From Bubalus kerabau (taxonomy: Eukaryota; Chordata; Mammalia; Artiodactyla; Bovidae), in assembly GCF_029407905.1 (NCBI RefSeq), contig NC_073625.1, positions 167,110,240-167,174,239 on the forward strand: 64,000 nt of DNA. The letters run 5' to 3'. This document shows positions 23,801 through 34,959 of this stretch, in pieces (the stretch's first letter is position 1; the number at the start of each line of letters is the position of its first letter). Both the position numbers and the translations under genes were made by a program. Below the pieces are notes generated by a model. The model was not told the DNA's origin and searched no databases. It was given only the letters and a program-made list of their open reading frames with translations.

Positions 23801-25331
23801 GGTGAGGGAGCCCTGGGCTTCTAACCCGCTGCATGGCCGAGGCGAGGGTTGTACGCAAACCTCTGGTTCAGTCTAAGCCTCCACGGGACTCGGGAACAGG
23901 GGCTTTGTTTATTCAAACCTGACCCAAAGCACTCATCTCTCCTGGAAGCGGCGGGAGAAGGACCACAAAGGCAAACCGTCCTCCAGCCGTGCATCTCTTC
24001 CTCCTTAGCCAGACGCTTGGTAGCCTCTCCCTCAACCAAGGGCGCCCGACAGCCTCTATTTGTTTAAAGCGCCCGGACATTTCTTCCCCTCCTTCCCGCA
24101 GCATCTGCAGCTTCAGCAGAAACCTGGGCTTCCGGATTCTTGGGGTCCTTTCCTCCCCCAGATGCTAGCGAATCCAGCGGGCTGTGAGCTCCCAGACTGG
24201 GGCTCGGTCCGCGGCCAGTATTTCCACCCTAACGCGCGCTCGCGCCTTCCCGCGGCTCTACAGGGCATCGCACTGTGGAGCCGAGCCCTCCCGGGTCTAC
24301 CCCGGCTGCCCGCTTGCCCTCCGGTCCACCAAGCCAGGCCTGGCCTGACCGCAGCAGCTGCGCTCATCCTGAAGCCGCCGCGACCAAGGGTGGGATCACT
24401 GGAGAGGCCATAGATCTCGCTTGGCCGGGGCAGAACCTGCTGGTTTCTTTGCTCAGGCCCGGGAGACCGGACCGTGGGCCGTGGGTGGTCTGTGGAGGCC
24501 GCTCGACCTCTCACAGTCAGTTTGGACTGGGAGAGACGGCTGCCCGAGGCACAGTCTCCAGGAGGCCGCTGGAGCAGCGTAATAAAATATTATTGCCTGC
24601 GCGCCTATCTGGAGGGATCCGGGACAGTTTAGGCAAGATTTGAAGAATGCTGCTAAATGTTTGCCCTCGGGGGGTAAAGGGGAAGGGGGAGGGGGCTCCG
24701 TTTCCCGTAAAAATCGCGTCTGAAGTGAATCATTTCTCAGAATACCTTTCCCTGCAACACGAGTCCACATTAGGCACACGCCGTGTGCATCAGCTGCGCG
24801 TCCTGAAATTATTCCATCGCCTTGGCGTTTGCACGAAACCTACTTTAGGAAACAATGTGGGCCAGGACTGGATGTGTGCGGGGTGGACCACTGGGCGGGG
24901 AGCAGGGGGCGAGCAGAGACGGTTGGCTGGAACAGCAACTTTAAATTGAGCAGATGCGAGCTCCTCAGTCAACTCTATTCTCCGGGCAAAGGTGCTTCTG
25001 GCTCCGAGTGGAGAAAATTTGGAGGAAAACAACCGGAGTGGATCGGGATGTTCCAAGGAAGGCAACTCGACTAAGATGGAGTCTTTGTCGCTCCTCCTCC
25101 TCCCTCCCCTCCTCCCAGGCCCAGGCGGGAGAGGGGGAGGGCTGGAGGCTTGCAGGAGAGAGCTCCGGGGGCGCGCTCTGAGTGGGGGGAAGGGGGTGCC
25201 GGGCCTTCTGCGCCGGGGAAAGAGGTTTCTGAATTTTTTGGTGTGGCCCTCTTCCCCAAAATGGAAGAGAAACTAGGAAAGGGTAACGATGTTACCCACG
25301 CGCACTAATGTCTCTGTGTTGCCTCCACCAG
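20819..25331 (+). other. ZIC4 intron between coding exons 2 and 3
   Basis: 4513 bp, GTCAGT to CCACCAG. It contains a G-rich tract at 21046-21063, CpG-rich patches at about 22590-23300 and 24090-24520, and CT-rich sequence at 25090-25130. No lineage-specific transposon is seen. The CpG patches are not exons that I can recognise and are described among the findings. Confidence 0.6.
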
Positions 25332-25650
25332 GGGAGAAGCCCTTCAGGTGCGAGTTCGAGGGCTGCGAACGGCGCTTCGCCAACAGCAGCGACCGCAAGA
25401 AGCACTCGCACGTGCACACGAGTGACAAGCCATACACGTGCAAAGTGCGCGGCTGCGACAAGTGCTACACGCACCCCAGCTCGCTGCGCAAGCACATGAA
25501 AGTGCACGGGCGCTCGCCGCCTCCGCCCAGCTCTGGCTACGACTCGGCCACGCCGTCTGCCCTCGTGTCGCCCTCGTCGGACTTCGGTCGCGAGCCCCCG
25601 GTGGCTTCCTCGGCGGCGGTGGCGGCGCGGGGCGCCGACCTGAGCGAATG
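25332..25650 (+). CDS. ZIC4: ZIC4 coding exon 3: zinc fingers 4-5 and C-terminus to LSE
   Basis: Two bases complete the linker glycine, then EKPFRCEFEGCERRFANSS and the rest of fingers 4 and 5, through [20 protein letters not shown], with no intron after HMK, unlike ZIC1. The tail contains SSGYDSATPSALVSPSSD and ends ADLSE. At 25649-25652 the bases TG meet GTACGT. If that GT is used as a donor to the exon at 27763, the codon TG+A is a stop and the protein is 335 aa. This agrees with the 334-aa human protein I recall ending in DLSE (one extra Pro here). If the donor is not used, the frame stays open to TAG at 25805-25807, adding WYVC and a Pro/Ala-rich tail (387 aa). I favour the spliced form. 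Confidence 0.88.
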
Positions 25651-25807
25651 GTACGTGTGTCAGGGCGCGGGCCCCGCAGCGGCTGCCCCCGCGGCGCCCC
25701 CAAGCCCCGCGCCACCGCCTGGCCCCACCGCTATCGCCGCCGCCGTCGCCTGTGTTAAGGTTGCTGCTGTGGGTGCTGCTTCTGCGTCCACTGACTGGCA
25801 GGTCTAG
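25651..25807 (+). other. ZIC4: Open-frame extension of ZIC4 exon 3 (retained-intron tail)
   Basis: If the GTACGT donor at 25651 is skipped, translation continues with WYVCQGAGPAAAAPAAP and a Pro/Ala/Val-rich stretch to TAG at 25805-25807. The first residues recreate the EWYVC signature found at the end of ZIC1-3, so this may be the ancestral C-terminus now overlapped by a splice donor. Gene predictors may annotate this as the CDS end. Confidence 0.5.
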
Positions 25808-27762
25808 GCTGGGTTACTGAGGCTTGAAGAGAGAGTGAGGAAGGAAGCGAGGGAAGAAGGAAGGGAGGAAGGTCACCACTAATAGGGGGTAGAGCTCACC
25901 GAATATGCTGATATAATGTACATTGTCTCAAAATATCAATATGGTACCCACATGGATTCTGCAGTCACATCCAGCCCCCTACACACCCACCCAGATGCCC
26001 TCGACTGTGTTGCGTGAAGCCAGGGTTGGGGTAAAGTAAATAAAGAGGCAGAAGGTAAAAAAAAAAAAAAAGAAGACGAAAGAAAAGAAAACATCTTAGG
26101 AGAGTTTCTGTGCAATCTTGGCAACTGCAGGTGGCACAAGTAAGACCACAAAGCCCTGTGTGGTTCACAGAATGGGAAATGTTTTCCTCGAGGCCTGGGC
26201 CTCTCCAACTGCGACCCCTACTCCCTTCCCAGCTCCCAGTTGGAGCCTCCTCGGAATTCCTACGCGGGAAGATGGCAGAAGAAACTCATGAGCCATTATC
26301 TTCCCTCCTGTTTTCTTCCTCTTTTGCCTCCCTACACTTCCCCTCCCCCTGCTGTTCAAGTCCCAGATCGAAAATTTTCCAGCCACTTCTGTAAAGGACA
26401 CGATAGGGAAGTGGGGGGTAGGGGTGTGGGAGGGGGAGGTTAAGCACCTTCCCTGCGGATTATATGCCCCTCCTCCATAGACTGGCCCAGGCACACTGTC
26501 TGCGGACTTGTCTGCGGCTGCGGTATGCATTACATACCAGGGGCGAGAAGTCCCAACACAGGAAATACAAAAGAAAGTGTGCTAAAGGGGCTTTGGGATT
26601 CAATGCTCTGAGGACTCCACAGACCAGTCACGCTCTTCCCACGTCCCACCTTGGTCCAGGAGCTGCCTGTGGAATCTTGTGGGTGCTTGGGGGTTTGGGA
26701 TGCAGAGTGGACCAATGACGTCACTGAGCCTAGGCCTCCATAGAAAAGGGATCCCGCCTGGGCGACAGTGTCTGGGTGAATCGCGGCAATTCTGTGATGG
26801 TCTTTGTCAAAAATCACACAATGTTGGTTTTGTTTTAAAAGGGGGGAGGGGCGCGTGGGACAAGAGACAAACTGCAAGAATAAATATTTTGAAGGCAAAC
26901 ACCCAATGGGTCTAAATTGAATGTGTATTTGATGTGCTGGGTACCAAATCCCCTGAAAAAGAACCAGATGTTGGGGGCAGGGAGAAGGAAAAGTCTGCAA
27001 TTGTTGCCAAGGGGGAGGAAAGATCAGGGCCTGGTTCCCAGTCAGTTACCCTCTGAAGGGAAGGATGGTGCTGCCTCAAAATTCTTGCTAAGATTTGGGG
27101 GGAGGGGCAGATAAAAAAGACAGGGAAAAGTTTTGGTAGACCCATCCCAGTCCCTTAAGAATTTGGAGCTAAGTAGAGGTGTGATACTCCTACCTATGGG
27201 GAGCCCCCAAAGAGCTCAGTTAAAAAGCTGGACACAGCAAACCAGCCCAGATTCTGCCACTCTGTTGGCGTTTCTTATGTTCTTCCTCTTCAGACACCAT
27301 TGGAAGATTGTCACTCCTGCCCCATCGCCATACACGTCCATCCGATAAATAACGTCCTAACTGGAGAGGGACTGTTTTCATTACCCCTAATAAAAACCAG
27401 AATCTTCCAAATACATCTCTAGTGAATCCGCCCTTGTGGAAGGGGCTCTGCAGTCCTCTTCCCGCCCTACCCCCACTACAATAGGGCCCAGAGGCCCTCT
27501 GGCCAAAGACTGGAGGTCGGCTGCAAACGGTTCTCTCTCATCCAGCAACTCCCGCCCGGCCACCAAGGTGCAGGGGACATCTGGGAAACTTGCTTCTTCT
27601 GAAGATGTTAAAAAATGTCCCAGTCTCCACAGAGGACTCCTTTCTTTCTCTTGCTTTTCTAGGCCCCATTTTTCCTTCCACCCCCATGCAAAATAATGAA
27701 ATAAAATAAAAAATGCGTAGTCGATCACTAATCGCCTTTAATTTTTCATTTGCTTGTTACAG
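25808..27762 (+). other. ZIC4 downstream sequence / intron 3
   Basis: Mostly inside the proposed intron 25651-27762. It holds A-rich (26057-26072) and G-rich (26411-26443) short tracts and no recognised transposon or exon. A TGACGTCA-like site (AATGACGTCACTG, near 26714-26726) is a full CRE. Confidence 0.5.
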
Positions 27763-27885
27763 ATGTCCACCGCGTTGCTCGCAAGGTAATCTCGCCCCGC
27801 GCAGCTGAGCGCCCGCATCTCGCGCCTGCGACATCAAAGGGGCCGCGCACAAAGCAATGTTTCTTCGCCACGGTGCATCTTCATG
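27763..27885 (+). other. ZIC4: ZIC4 3' exon supplying the last base of the stop codon
   Basis: The acceptor is excellent: a T-rich tract, TTGCTTGTTACAG, ending at 27762. The exon starts with A, so joining to ...GAATG at 25650 yields GAA TGA and terminates ZIC4 after LSE. A strong donor, GTAAGT, at 27886-27891 could end this exon at 123 bp and connect to an acceptor at 29822-29823. Alternatively the exon continues uninterrupted to the polyadenylation site as a 2.8-kb terminal exon. The stop-forming join is supported by recalled human protein length; the downstream choice is open. Confidence 0.55.
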
Positions 27886-28019
27886 GTAAGTTAGGATTTC
27901 TATGGCAATGGGCAAGTCGCACTGAAATCCTGAAAGGCCGAGCCTGGAGCCCGTCCAGGCTTTTCATTAAGGACATAATATTTACGTCTAACAGGCCTTT
28001 TTTCTTGTGTATACAAGTA

Positions 28020-28480
28020 TATATTTTTGTTTGACGCGGACTAAATCATTTTCATTTAATTTCCGGTAAACAAAACCCACGCGAATGGGCACTTGTTCCC
28101 GATCATAATAAAAATGGATAATAATGTGAGGGAAGAAAAGGGCCGCTTGAATCGCCGCTCAGCCCCCTTTGTTTCTGCTTTCTGCGGTGATCAGAGGGCG
28201 CATTTGGGTTTGATGGCGAGTTTCTAAAGGCGAGGAAATGGTTTGTAAGAGGGGAAAGAAAAGGAGAAAGGTCTAATCAAACTCGGGTTGTTCAAAGAGT
28301 CGGGTTTTGGGGTTGAAAGTGTGAGTTTGACGTTGCATCAGCATGCCGTGTTAGGCTCGCCATGGAAATACGCGCGGGGAGCGGCCGCTTCAAAGGCGGC
28401 ACACTTCACTGCAGACACTCTATTAAGATACATTTGCGCTGACCTTTGCTTTCACGCCATTTAATACTGTCACTGTGCTC
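28020..28480. promoter_or_regulatory. Candidate conserved noncoding element in ZIC4 3' region
   Basis: Non-repetitive, with retained CpGs in otherwise AT-leaning sequence (ACGCGAATGGG, GAATCGCCGC, GGAGCGGCCGC) and SOX/OCT-like cores. Depending on splicing it is intronic or lies inside the long ZIC4 3' UTR. Confidence 0.3.
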
Positions 28481-29823
28481 TCCAGTATATACTTCCTCCT
28501 TAGGACCTGCCTCGCCAGCGTTTAGGGGTTCACCTTGCACTCTGATGCGGGGGAGGGGCGCTTGACACCAGGGACGCTTTCAGGAAAGGGAGGAGCCGGA
28601 CTCCGTGCATTTTGACTGCGCCCTGATGAGGCTCCAGGGTCAGGAGTAAATAACTTTAGGGCAAGCTCGGAAGCTCAACAAATGAGCATCCCCAGCTCGG
28701 TTTTGTGCCAAGCAGCTCTTCGCCTCTGGACCAGGTTGGAGGCCTGAATTTAAATGGGACTTGGGGGAAGGAGCAGGAACCGCCCTGGTTGAGTCTGGGG
28801 AGTTCAGACTGTGCCTTTGGGACATTTCACTCTGGCCCCCAGCACAGCTCATTCGGCCCCTCTGTCCCAGAAGTTTCTCACACACCCCCAAACTTGTTTC
28901 TCCCCAGGGTGGAGTGTAGGGAACCCTTCAGGCCTGGCTGGCCTGGGCATAGATTCAAGAGCCCAAGGCCAAGGGGATAGGGAAGATGGAAGGAAAGTTA
29001 GAAGTCCATGTTCCCTTAATTGTCTTGTTGTTTATTTTATCCAAGTACCCCAGTGAATAGGGGAAAAATAAACATGGTGGAAAAAAAAAAATCCAACAGT
29101 GGAGTCTTCTTTAGTGCCAGTCCTTGTGGTTGAATAAAAAGGATGGTCCGCTTTCTATTCAGCTGAGAAATCTTTGAAGTGGGAGTTATTATCTGAGACA
29201 TTCCTCCTTGTTGTCCTAACAACGCTGATGAAACGTAAAAGGTTCTTTGTCAGCGATTTGTTCTCCTCTGTCAAACTCCCTCTGCCCCGTTAGTTTCAAA
29301 CCGTTTCTAAAGAGATAAAATCTAACTTCTTAAAAAAAAAAAAATACATGCACACTACACTAACTGGTAACTTAGGGCTAAGTCCTGCCAAGGGGAAAAC
29401 AAAAGGATTGCAGAGACATCAGGTCCAGAGCCTGTGGAGGTGTGCAGATGTTGAGGGGGCTCTTTGCCCAGGCTCTGGGACACGAAAGAAAGAATGCAGA
29501 GACAGTGCAGGCAGAGGGTAGATACCCTAAGCCCACACTGTGGGTCTGCTTCTCTCTTTGCTGCTCTGCACTCAATCAGTCCAAGTCAGGTCACCTGGGG
29601 ACCCCTCAAGCTCCCACTATTCTTGTTCCCTATCCTTGGAACCTAAAGCTGCAGCAGAGCAATTGTTCATATTTCCTGCTCCTTCAAAGACAATCTCAGC
29701 TAAAAATAGACCCATTGTGTGTTTCTTCCCACTAGCAGCTATCAGCAAGCCCTTTCTGCCATTAATAGAAAGAAGAGGGGCTTGAGGGAGAGAAACATTT
29801 TTATAATTTCCTGTTTTCTTCAG

Positions 29824-30560
29824 CATCTTGGCAATTGGAGTTCAGAAGGTCTTCGACCCCAAAGTGCATGCAAACCTCCCGCTCCCCCATCCACATGTGC
29901 AGTCCTTCATTTCATATTGTGCCCAGGAAAAAGAGAGAGAGAAACTTTCACCCAGTCCAGCTTTCCCCAGACATTTTGATGTGGTTTTAAAGGTGTTTTA
30001 CAAAAACGAGGATGTTCCAGCCTCCCTACCCCCGTGTGTGCTGACTAAATGATTTGTAAAGAAGTTTCCCCAAGCTGTAACCCATGCTGTTATTATAGTT
30101 GCTACAAAATGTTGTCTCTTATATTGATTTTTATTTGTTTACTGAAGGTCCCCACATGTTTGTTTATATTGCTAATTTATGGGAAAATGTAATGATTGTA
30201 ATGAATGTGAATTATACAGACAGGCAAATGTTTTGTGATCATAATTTACTCACGCAAGAAAGCCTGGCTGAAATCTTAGACTATTTGGTACCCTCTCTAC
30301 CCACACTGTTAGTGATTTATCATCTGTCCCCTTAGCATCCTTAAATTATGAACTAACTCGAAAGGAAAAAAGTTGTTATGTATTTCACTGAAAGTGATTG
30401 TTGAATGAAAATATAGTTGAAACCTGTGGTTTAATCTGCTGTAAATATGTAAAAATGAGTTAAACCCGTGATTCCTTTTCCCTCCAAAGATTTTTGTGTA
30501 CATGGAGATACATTTCCCTATTTTCTTTGGAAATAAACAATGTGATGTTCCTCTTTCCCT
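29824..30560 (+). other. ZIC4: ZIC4 terminal 3' UTR
   Basis: AT-rich sequence without sustained coding potential, preceded by a good acceptor (TTCCTGTTTTCTTCAG ending at 29823) and ending in AATAAA at 30532-30537 with T- and GT-rich sequence just beyond. It has the look of a real terminal UTR: many TTTG, TGTA and TTTA elements. Whether it begins as a separate exon at 29824 or is the end of a longer exon from 27763 cannot be decided here. Confidence 0.6.
30532..30537 (+). terminator. ZIC4: Polyadenylation signal AATAAA of ZIC4
   Basis: Canonical hexamer followed 10-40 bases later by TGTGATGTTCCTC and TGTCCTGTTATTG, a normal downstream GU/U-rich element. The first lineage-specific SINE begins only about 350 bases later. 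Confidence 0.7.
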
Positions 30561-30879
30561 TTGAAATTCGAGTGTCCTGTTATTGCTTCATCGTCTTGGG
30601 AGAGATTTGGGGCCCGCCCAGCAGCATCCCCTCCTTTTCCCTGCCATCCCTCACGACTTCCAGATACATCTCCAAAGTCTAGTCATTCAGAGCAGCAAAA
30701 TACAGAAGGACCCACCAAAGTGGCCCTTTTCTTAAAGAAGACTTCTTTCGCCCCCAATTTCATCCCAGTAACATTGGCACTCATTAACTGGTTTCCATCG
30801 CGGAAGGGGAAAAGATAGGCCGATGCTTTCAGTGTGTTCCTGGCAGGGGCTGTCTTGCAGTTGTACCGCAACCTCTCAC

Positions 30880-31144
30880 TGCTGCTGCTACTGCTGCTAA
30901 GTCACTTCAGTCGTGTCCGACTCTGTGTGACCCCATAGACGTCAGCCCACCAGGCTCTCCTGCCCCTGGGATTCTCCAGGCAAGAACACTGGAGTGGGTT
31001 ACCATTTCCTTCTTCAATGCATGAAAGTGAAAAAGTGAAAGTGAAGTCGCTCAGTCGTGTCCGACTCTTAGTGACCTACCAGGCTCCTCCATCCATGGGA
31101 TTTTCCAGGCAAGAGTACTAGAGTGGGGTGCCATTGCCTTCTCC
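30880..31144 (+). mobile_element. Bov-A2 SINE with target-site duplication
   Basis: Dimeric ruminant Bov-A2: a GCTGCTGCTAAGTC head, two GTGTCCGACTC repeats and the AGTGAAAGTGAAGTCGCTC linker. It is flanked by an 11-base duplication CAACCTCTCAC (30869-30879 and 31145-31155). The second monomer lacks about 13 bases (the CCATGGACTGCAG part) between GTGACC and TACCAGG. Known only from ruminants, so it dates the insertion to that lineage. Confidence 0.93.
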
Positions 31145-31257
31145 CAACCTCTCACAAACCATCTCTAACTTTTAGAGAGATGCCTGGTACCTGGCAGGAA
31201 TAAAACAAAGAAAAAGAGAGGGCAGGCTGCCTCCAAGTCTTCCCTAAGCCCTGATGG

Positions 31258-31467
31258 GGCTTCCCTGATGGCTCAGACGGTAAAGAATCCTCCTGCAGTG
31301 CGGGAGAAGTGGGTTCGATCACTGGGTTGAGAAGATCCCCTGGAGGAGGGCATGGTAACGCAATCGAGTATTCTTGCTTGGGAAATCCCATGAACAAAGG
31401 AGCCTGGCGGACTACAGTCCACGAGGGTCGCAAAGTCTGACACGACCGAGCGACTAAGCAGCACAGC
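31258..31467 (+). mobile_element. Bov-tA SINE
   Basis: tRNA-Glu-derived head (GGCTTCCCTGATGGCTCAGA, then GGGTTCGATC) joined to the Bov-A tail, ending GACCGAGCGACTAAGCA. The head is a SINE relic, not a working tRNA gene. No clear target-site duplication was found. Confidence 0.93.
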
Positions 31468-31479
31468 ACAGAACATAAA

Positions 31480-34400
31480 CCCTCGTGAGGGTACTTCGAG
31501 TACAGTTGCCCGCAGGAGTCTTCCCAGAGGACGTCATTCCCCTCTGGGAGTAGCCGGTGCTCAGACCATTCACCTCCCTGAAGATTGTGTGGCTACAGCC
31601 CACAGGACTCTTCTCTGATCCCCGATTGGGAGGTTGGGATTCAGTGAGTTTTAGCATCTGATGGAGAAGCTCTTATCCCGTCCGGCCACTGGAGAAATTA
31701 TTTCAGATATATCAGTACTACCTGAACCACCAGAGCCTTCTTCCTCCCTCCCCTGCGGTCACTGAACCTCTGGTCACCCGCGTGCCTTGCTCCTTCCCTC
31801 CTAATGCGCAGGCACAGCAACCGCCGGACCCCTTCCTAACGAAAGAGAAGTTGGGTTTCGAGGGCCTGGCTGGGGCTTGAGATGAGCTGAGTGAGTGGGA
31901 CGACAACGGCTCTTGGCGTCTGGATGCTAGGTTCCCTTCGAGAACACCTTGGGAGAACCAACTCGTTGGGCTAGGGTGGCAGGCCTGCAGAGAAGGTTGC
32001 GGAAGGGACCCGGGCGCGCAAAAGTGCCAGGGCGACGCGCGAGTGTGAAAAGTGAGCCCCGAGGGAACGGCCCCTGGAACAGCCGCGGCACGTCGCAGTC
32101 AGTGGGCGACGCGGGGGAAGAGGTTCCTGGACTTTAGTCCTGGGGTGAGCGCCCCCTCCCGTCCTTCTCGCGGAAAGGTCCCCCTCCTCCGGCTCTGGGC
32201 CGAGGTAGAGCCTCTCCAGCTGTTTGGATCTCTGCGCCCTGCCTCTGTGGGACAGGGCACTCAGTAAAGCCGGTTCACCGACGGAATCCTTGTTGGGGGA
32301 GCAAGTGAGTATGAGAAAGGCCTGGGGCACCCTGGGCCTGGTCCCCTGCCTGGAGTCCTCACGGCAGCCAGAGGAGACGACGGACCCTCCAGCTACGCCT
32401 CCCTAATCCCGCCCGGGACCACGCTGTTCCGCGGGGTCGCCAGGGGAGTCGTAGCCCAGCCTTCCCTGGGAGCCGAGAGGACATGTGCGGAAGGCAGCTG
32501 CCCTTGCCCCCATCTCTTCCACCCCAACACGCGGGTCTCGGGAAGACCCGAGATTGAACCGGCCAGGTTCGAGAGGGAAGGAGAGGAAAAGGGCAAGTGT
32601 GCTGGGGCACCTGCGTGCTGCTGCCCCTAAGGGTGCTCGGGTTTCCTTGGGAGAAAAGTTATTTTTGGCAGAAAAGTTGAATGGTATGACCTTTGGCAGA
32701 GGGGTGGTCACTGGTGCCCGAGTCCCCCTGGCTAGTTCACCCTAGAGAAAATCTTTAGGGAAGTTGCCTACCTCCTTTCCCACACTGGTAGCCTCGAGGG
32801 AAGATTGGGGACGCCTTAGCCTCTTCGCTACTTCCAATGCGAGCACCAACTGGAAACTGTGGGTAAGGGGGGAAGACTGGCTAGGCCTGTCCACCCGTGG
32901 CCCTGTGCTTCAGTTTCCTTGTCTGCTGAAAGAGAATTTCCAAGAATTGTCTTCACAAGTTTGCTTGGAGCAGTAAATAGGATAATCCTTGAAACCATTT
33001 AGAGCGTAGGTGTCAAGTGCTTGTTGTTAACATTGTTGTTATTAGGACCACTTACAAGACTCCATTTTTCAGACACATCACTTAGCTCCTCCTTGAATCA
33101 GGTCTCCAGACCCTCCTAGAAAGCAAGGCACTTGCAAAGGTTTCAAGCTCCAGAGCAGGGTGTGTCTTTCCAGGCAGCACCTGGGCTAGCTGAGGGTCCT
33201 GAAACTGCACGAGTGTATGTAGAGTTCTAGATGCTGGTGCAGGGGGCGAAGGGAGGAGAGCATGGAGGCAGAGATGCTATTTATTTTTAAAAGCTCAAGA
33301 AAAATGAGAGGGAATTGAGTTTATTTCTGTGCAAAACTAAGCAGGAGAAACCCGATCGTCTTAATGTCACTCCCATGACTTGTTAAGACACTAACACTGC
33401 AGCCGGCCCAGATGTTGATTTATTTTTTTTACCATAATTCTGCGGTTACTTTGAATCCAGATGGTGGCCTTTTCATGGCCCAGGTGTGCAGGGCGGGAAT
33501 GTGCAAGTAGGGGGTAAAAGTGAGCAACCCAGGACAGAGCAGTTTGGGGCAAAAGTCACACAAAGGCACATTCTTTCCAGGAAGGCATCAGAACCTTTTT
33601 AAAAAAATAATCATAGTTGTTTAAAATGCTGAATCCTCATTTAAATGCTGAATCACTTTTCATGCTGAATTCTCATTCTTGTTCTGAGAAAATTAATAAC
33701 ATCTTTGTCATCAAGTGACTGAGAATCCCACAATAACATGTTCTACTTGTCACCAACTTCCTGTCTGGGCATCAGGACAGCATTGCCTTTTTAGCCAAAT
33801 ATCTTCAATGAGGAAAATGCCTGAGAGTTTTCTAGGAACATTACCAAGTCCAGACCCCAAAATCATTTAAGAAAAAGAGAACCTCATTAGACAACAAAGA
33901 GAGTTCTTGGCGTTTGCCTCTGAACCTTCCAGTAGTTTTACAAACATCCAAAACAGCTGTGTAAGAAAAGAAATGAGAGAGAGAGAAAGGAAGAAAAAAA
34001 TTACTTCAGGATGTAAGTTGATAAAATATAAATAGGACCAGGGAGATGAACTTGAAACCTGTCTTGCATTTTTGGCTTCTTTAGATCCAATTTAGACTCT
34101 GTGTGAGCCAACATGCAGGGCAAAAATATTCATCAATTCAAAACAAGTCAAGCAGGCTCTGCATGCTTTTGAACCTCAATAATAAATGGGCAGGCTTGAG
34201 AAATGTCTGCAGAGAAAAGAAACTCAAATTGGGTAAATTTCTATGGTTTTGTCTGTGCCACATGATTGTAGAATAATGGGAAGAAGAAAGGGGGAAACCC
34301 CAAACACAATATTATCAGATGACTCATACAGAAAATCAGAAGGATGACCAGTTTTCTCTTGTCTGCAACTGACGACTGGCCCATGAAAGATCAGATTAGC

Positions 34401-34836
34401 CAGATGAGGATAATGTTCTTTGCCAGAACTGGGGAGAACTGCAGACAGCTCAAGGTCCTTGGCTTATGCCACAGCAAGGTCTTGCTCAGGGTTTAATGGA
34501 GGCATCTAGCTTTTGTGAACTCAAGGATGTATTCATTAAGCGTTATAAAAAAGTACACCCAGTCTCTTAGTGAAAAGTGTTTTGCCTGAAATGTGCATAT
34601 TCTAAGTCACAAAAACAAGCATATCACCCCAAAAGATTTGTTTATTTCCTCTGAGAGAAGGGAGAACAATTGCCTGATGCACATATGCAATTCTCAATCA
34701 CATTGCAGCCACTTTCACCTGTGAAAATGTGTTTCAAACCTGTCGGTACAAATTTCCTCTACATTTTCTGGCACTGCATTTAGTAAGCAAGGAATCCATA
34801 GTCAAATGCTTTGTATCATTCAAAGAACCTGCCAAC

Positions 34837-34838
<2 letters not shown>
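31480..34838. other. Intergenic region without recognised gene
   Basis: 31730-32700 is GC-rich with several CpGs but shows no coding pattern. One old MIR (32897-33050) is recognised. 33626-33670 carries three copies of ATGCTGAAT at 17-19 base spacing. The remainder is unremarkable. Confidence 0.5.
32897..33050 (+). mobile_element. MIR SINE fragment (ancient)
   Basis: Begins with the MIR core (CTTCAGTTTCCTTGTCTG) and continues through a diverged GGATAAT...AGTGCTTGTTGTTAACATTG stretch matching the MIR 3' half in order. Diverged as expected for an ancient mammalian repeat. Confidence 0.6.

Positions 34839-34879
<41 letters not shown>
34839..34879. repeat. (AC)n microsatellite
   Basis: About 20 uninterrupted AC units. 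Confidence 0.95.
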
Positions 34880-34880
<1 letters not shown>

Positions 34881-34959
34881 TTATAGACAAACAGAACTTC
34901 CTTTAAATGTGAAATATCATTTTATTGTATAAAGTTAAAAAAAATAAAGGAGCGGTAAT

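Larger units (their letters stand above)
10000..30560 (+). other. ZIC4: ZIC4 gene (approximate transcript span)
   Basis: Transcription unit of ZIC4, the divergent partner of ZIC1. Coding exons are 14140-14209, 20201-20818 and 25332-25650, all with canonical splice sites. The product is a nuclear zinc-finger protein known in the family for cerebellar and dorsal neural tube expression. Introns of 5991 and 4513 bp separate the coding exons. A third intron, 25651-27762, probably creates the stop codon (see that exon). The 3' end is set by AATAAA at 30532-30537 followed by T/GT-rich sequence. The total distance from the ZIC1 start (about 23 kb) agrees with my memory of the human locus. The 5' end is only inferred. 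Confidence 0.85.

Noticed and set aside
31258..31335. tRNA-like sequence
   Set aside because: It is the tRNA-derived head of a Bov-tA SINE, not an independent tRNA gene. The same applies to the other Bov-tA copies.
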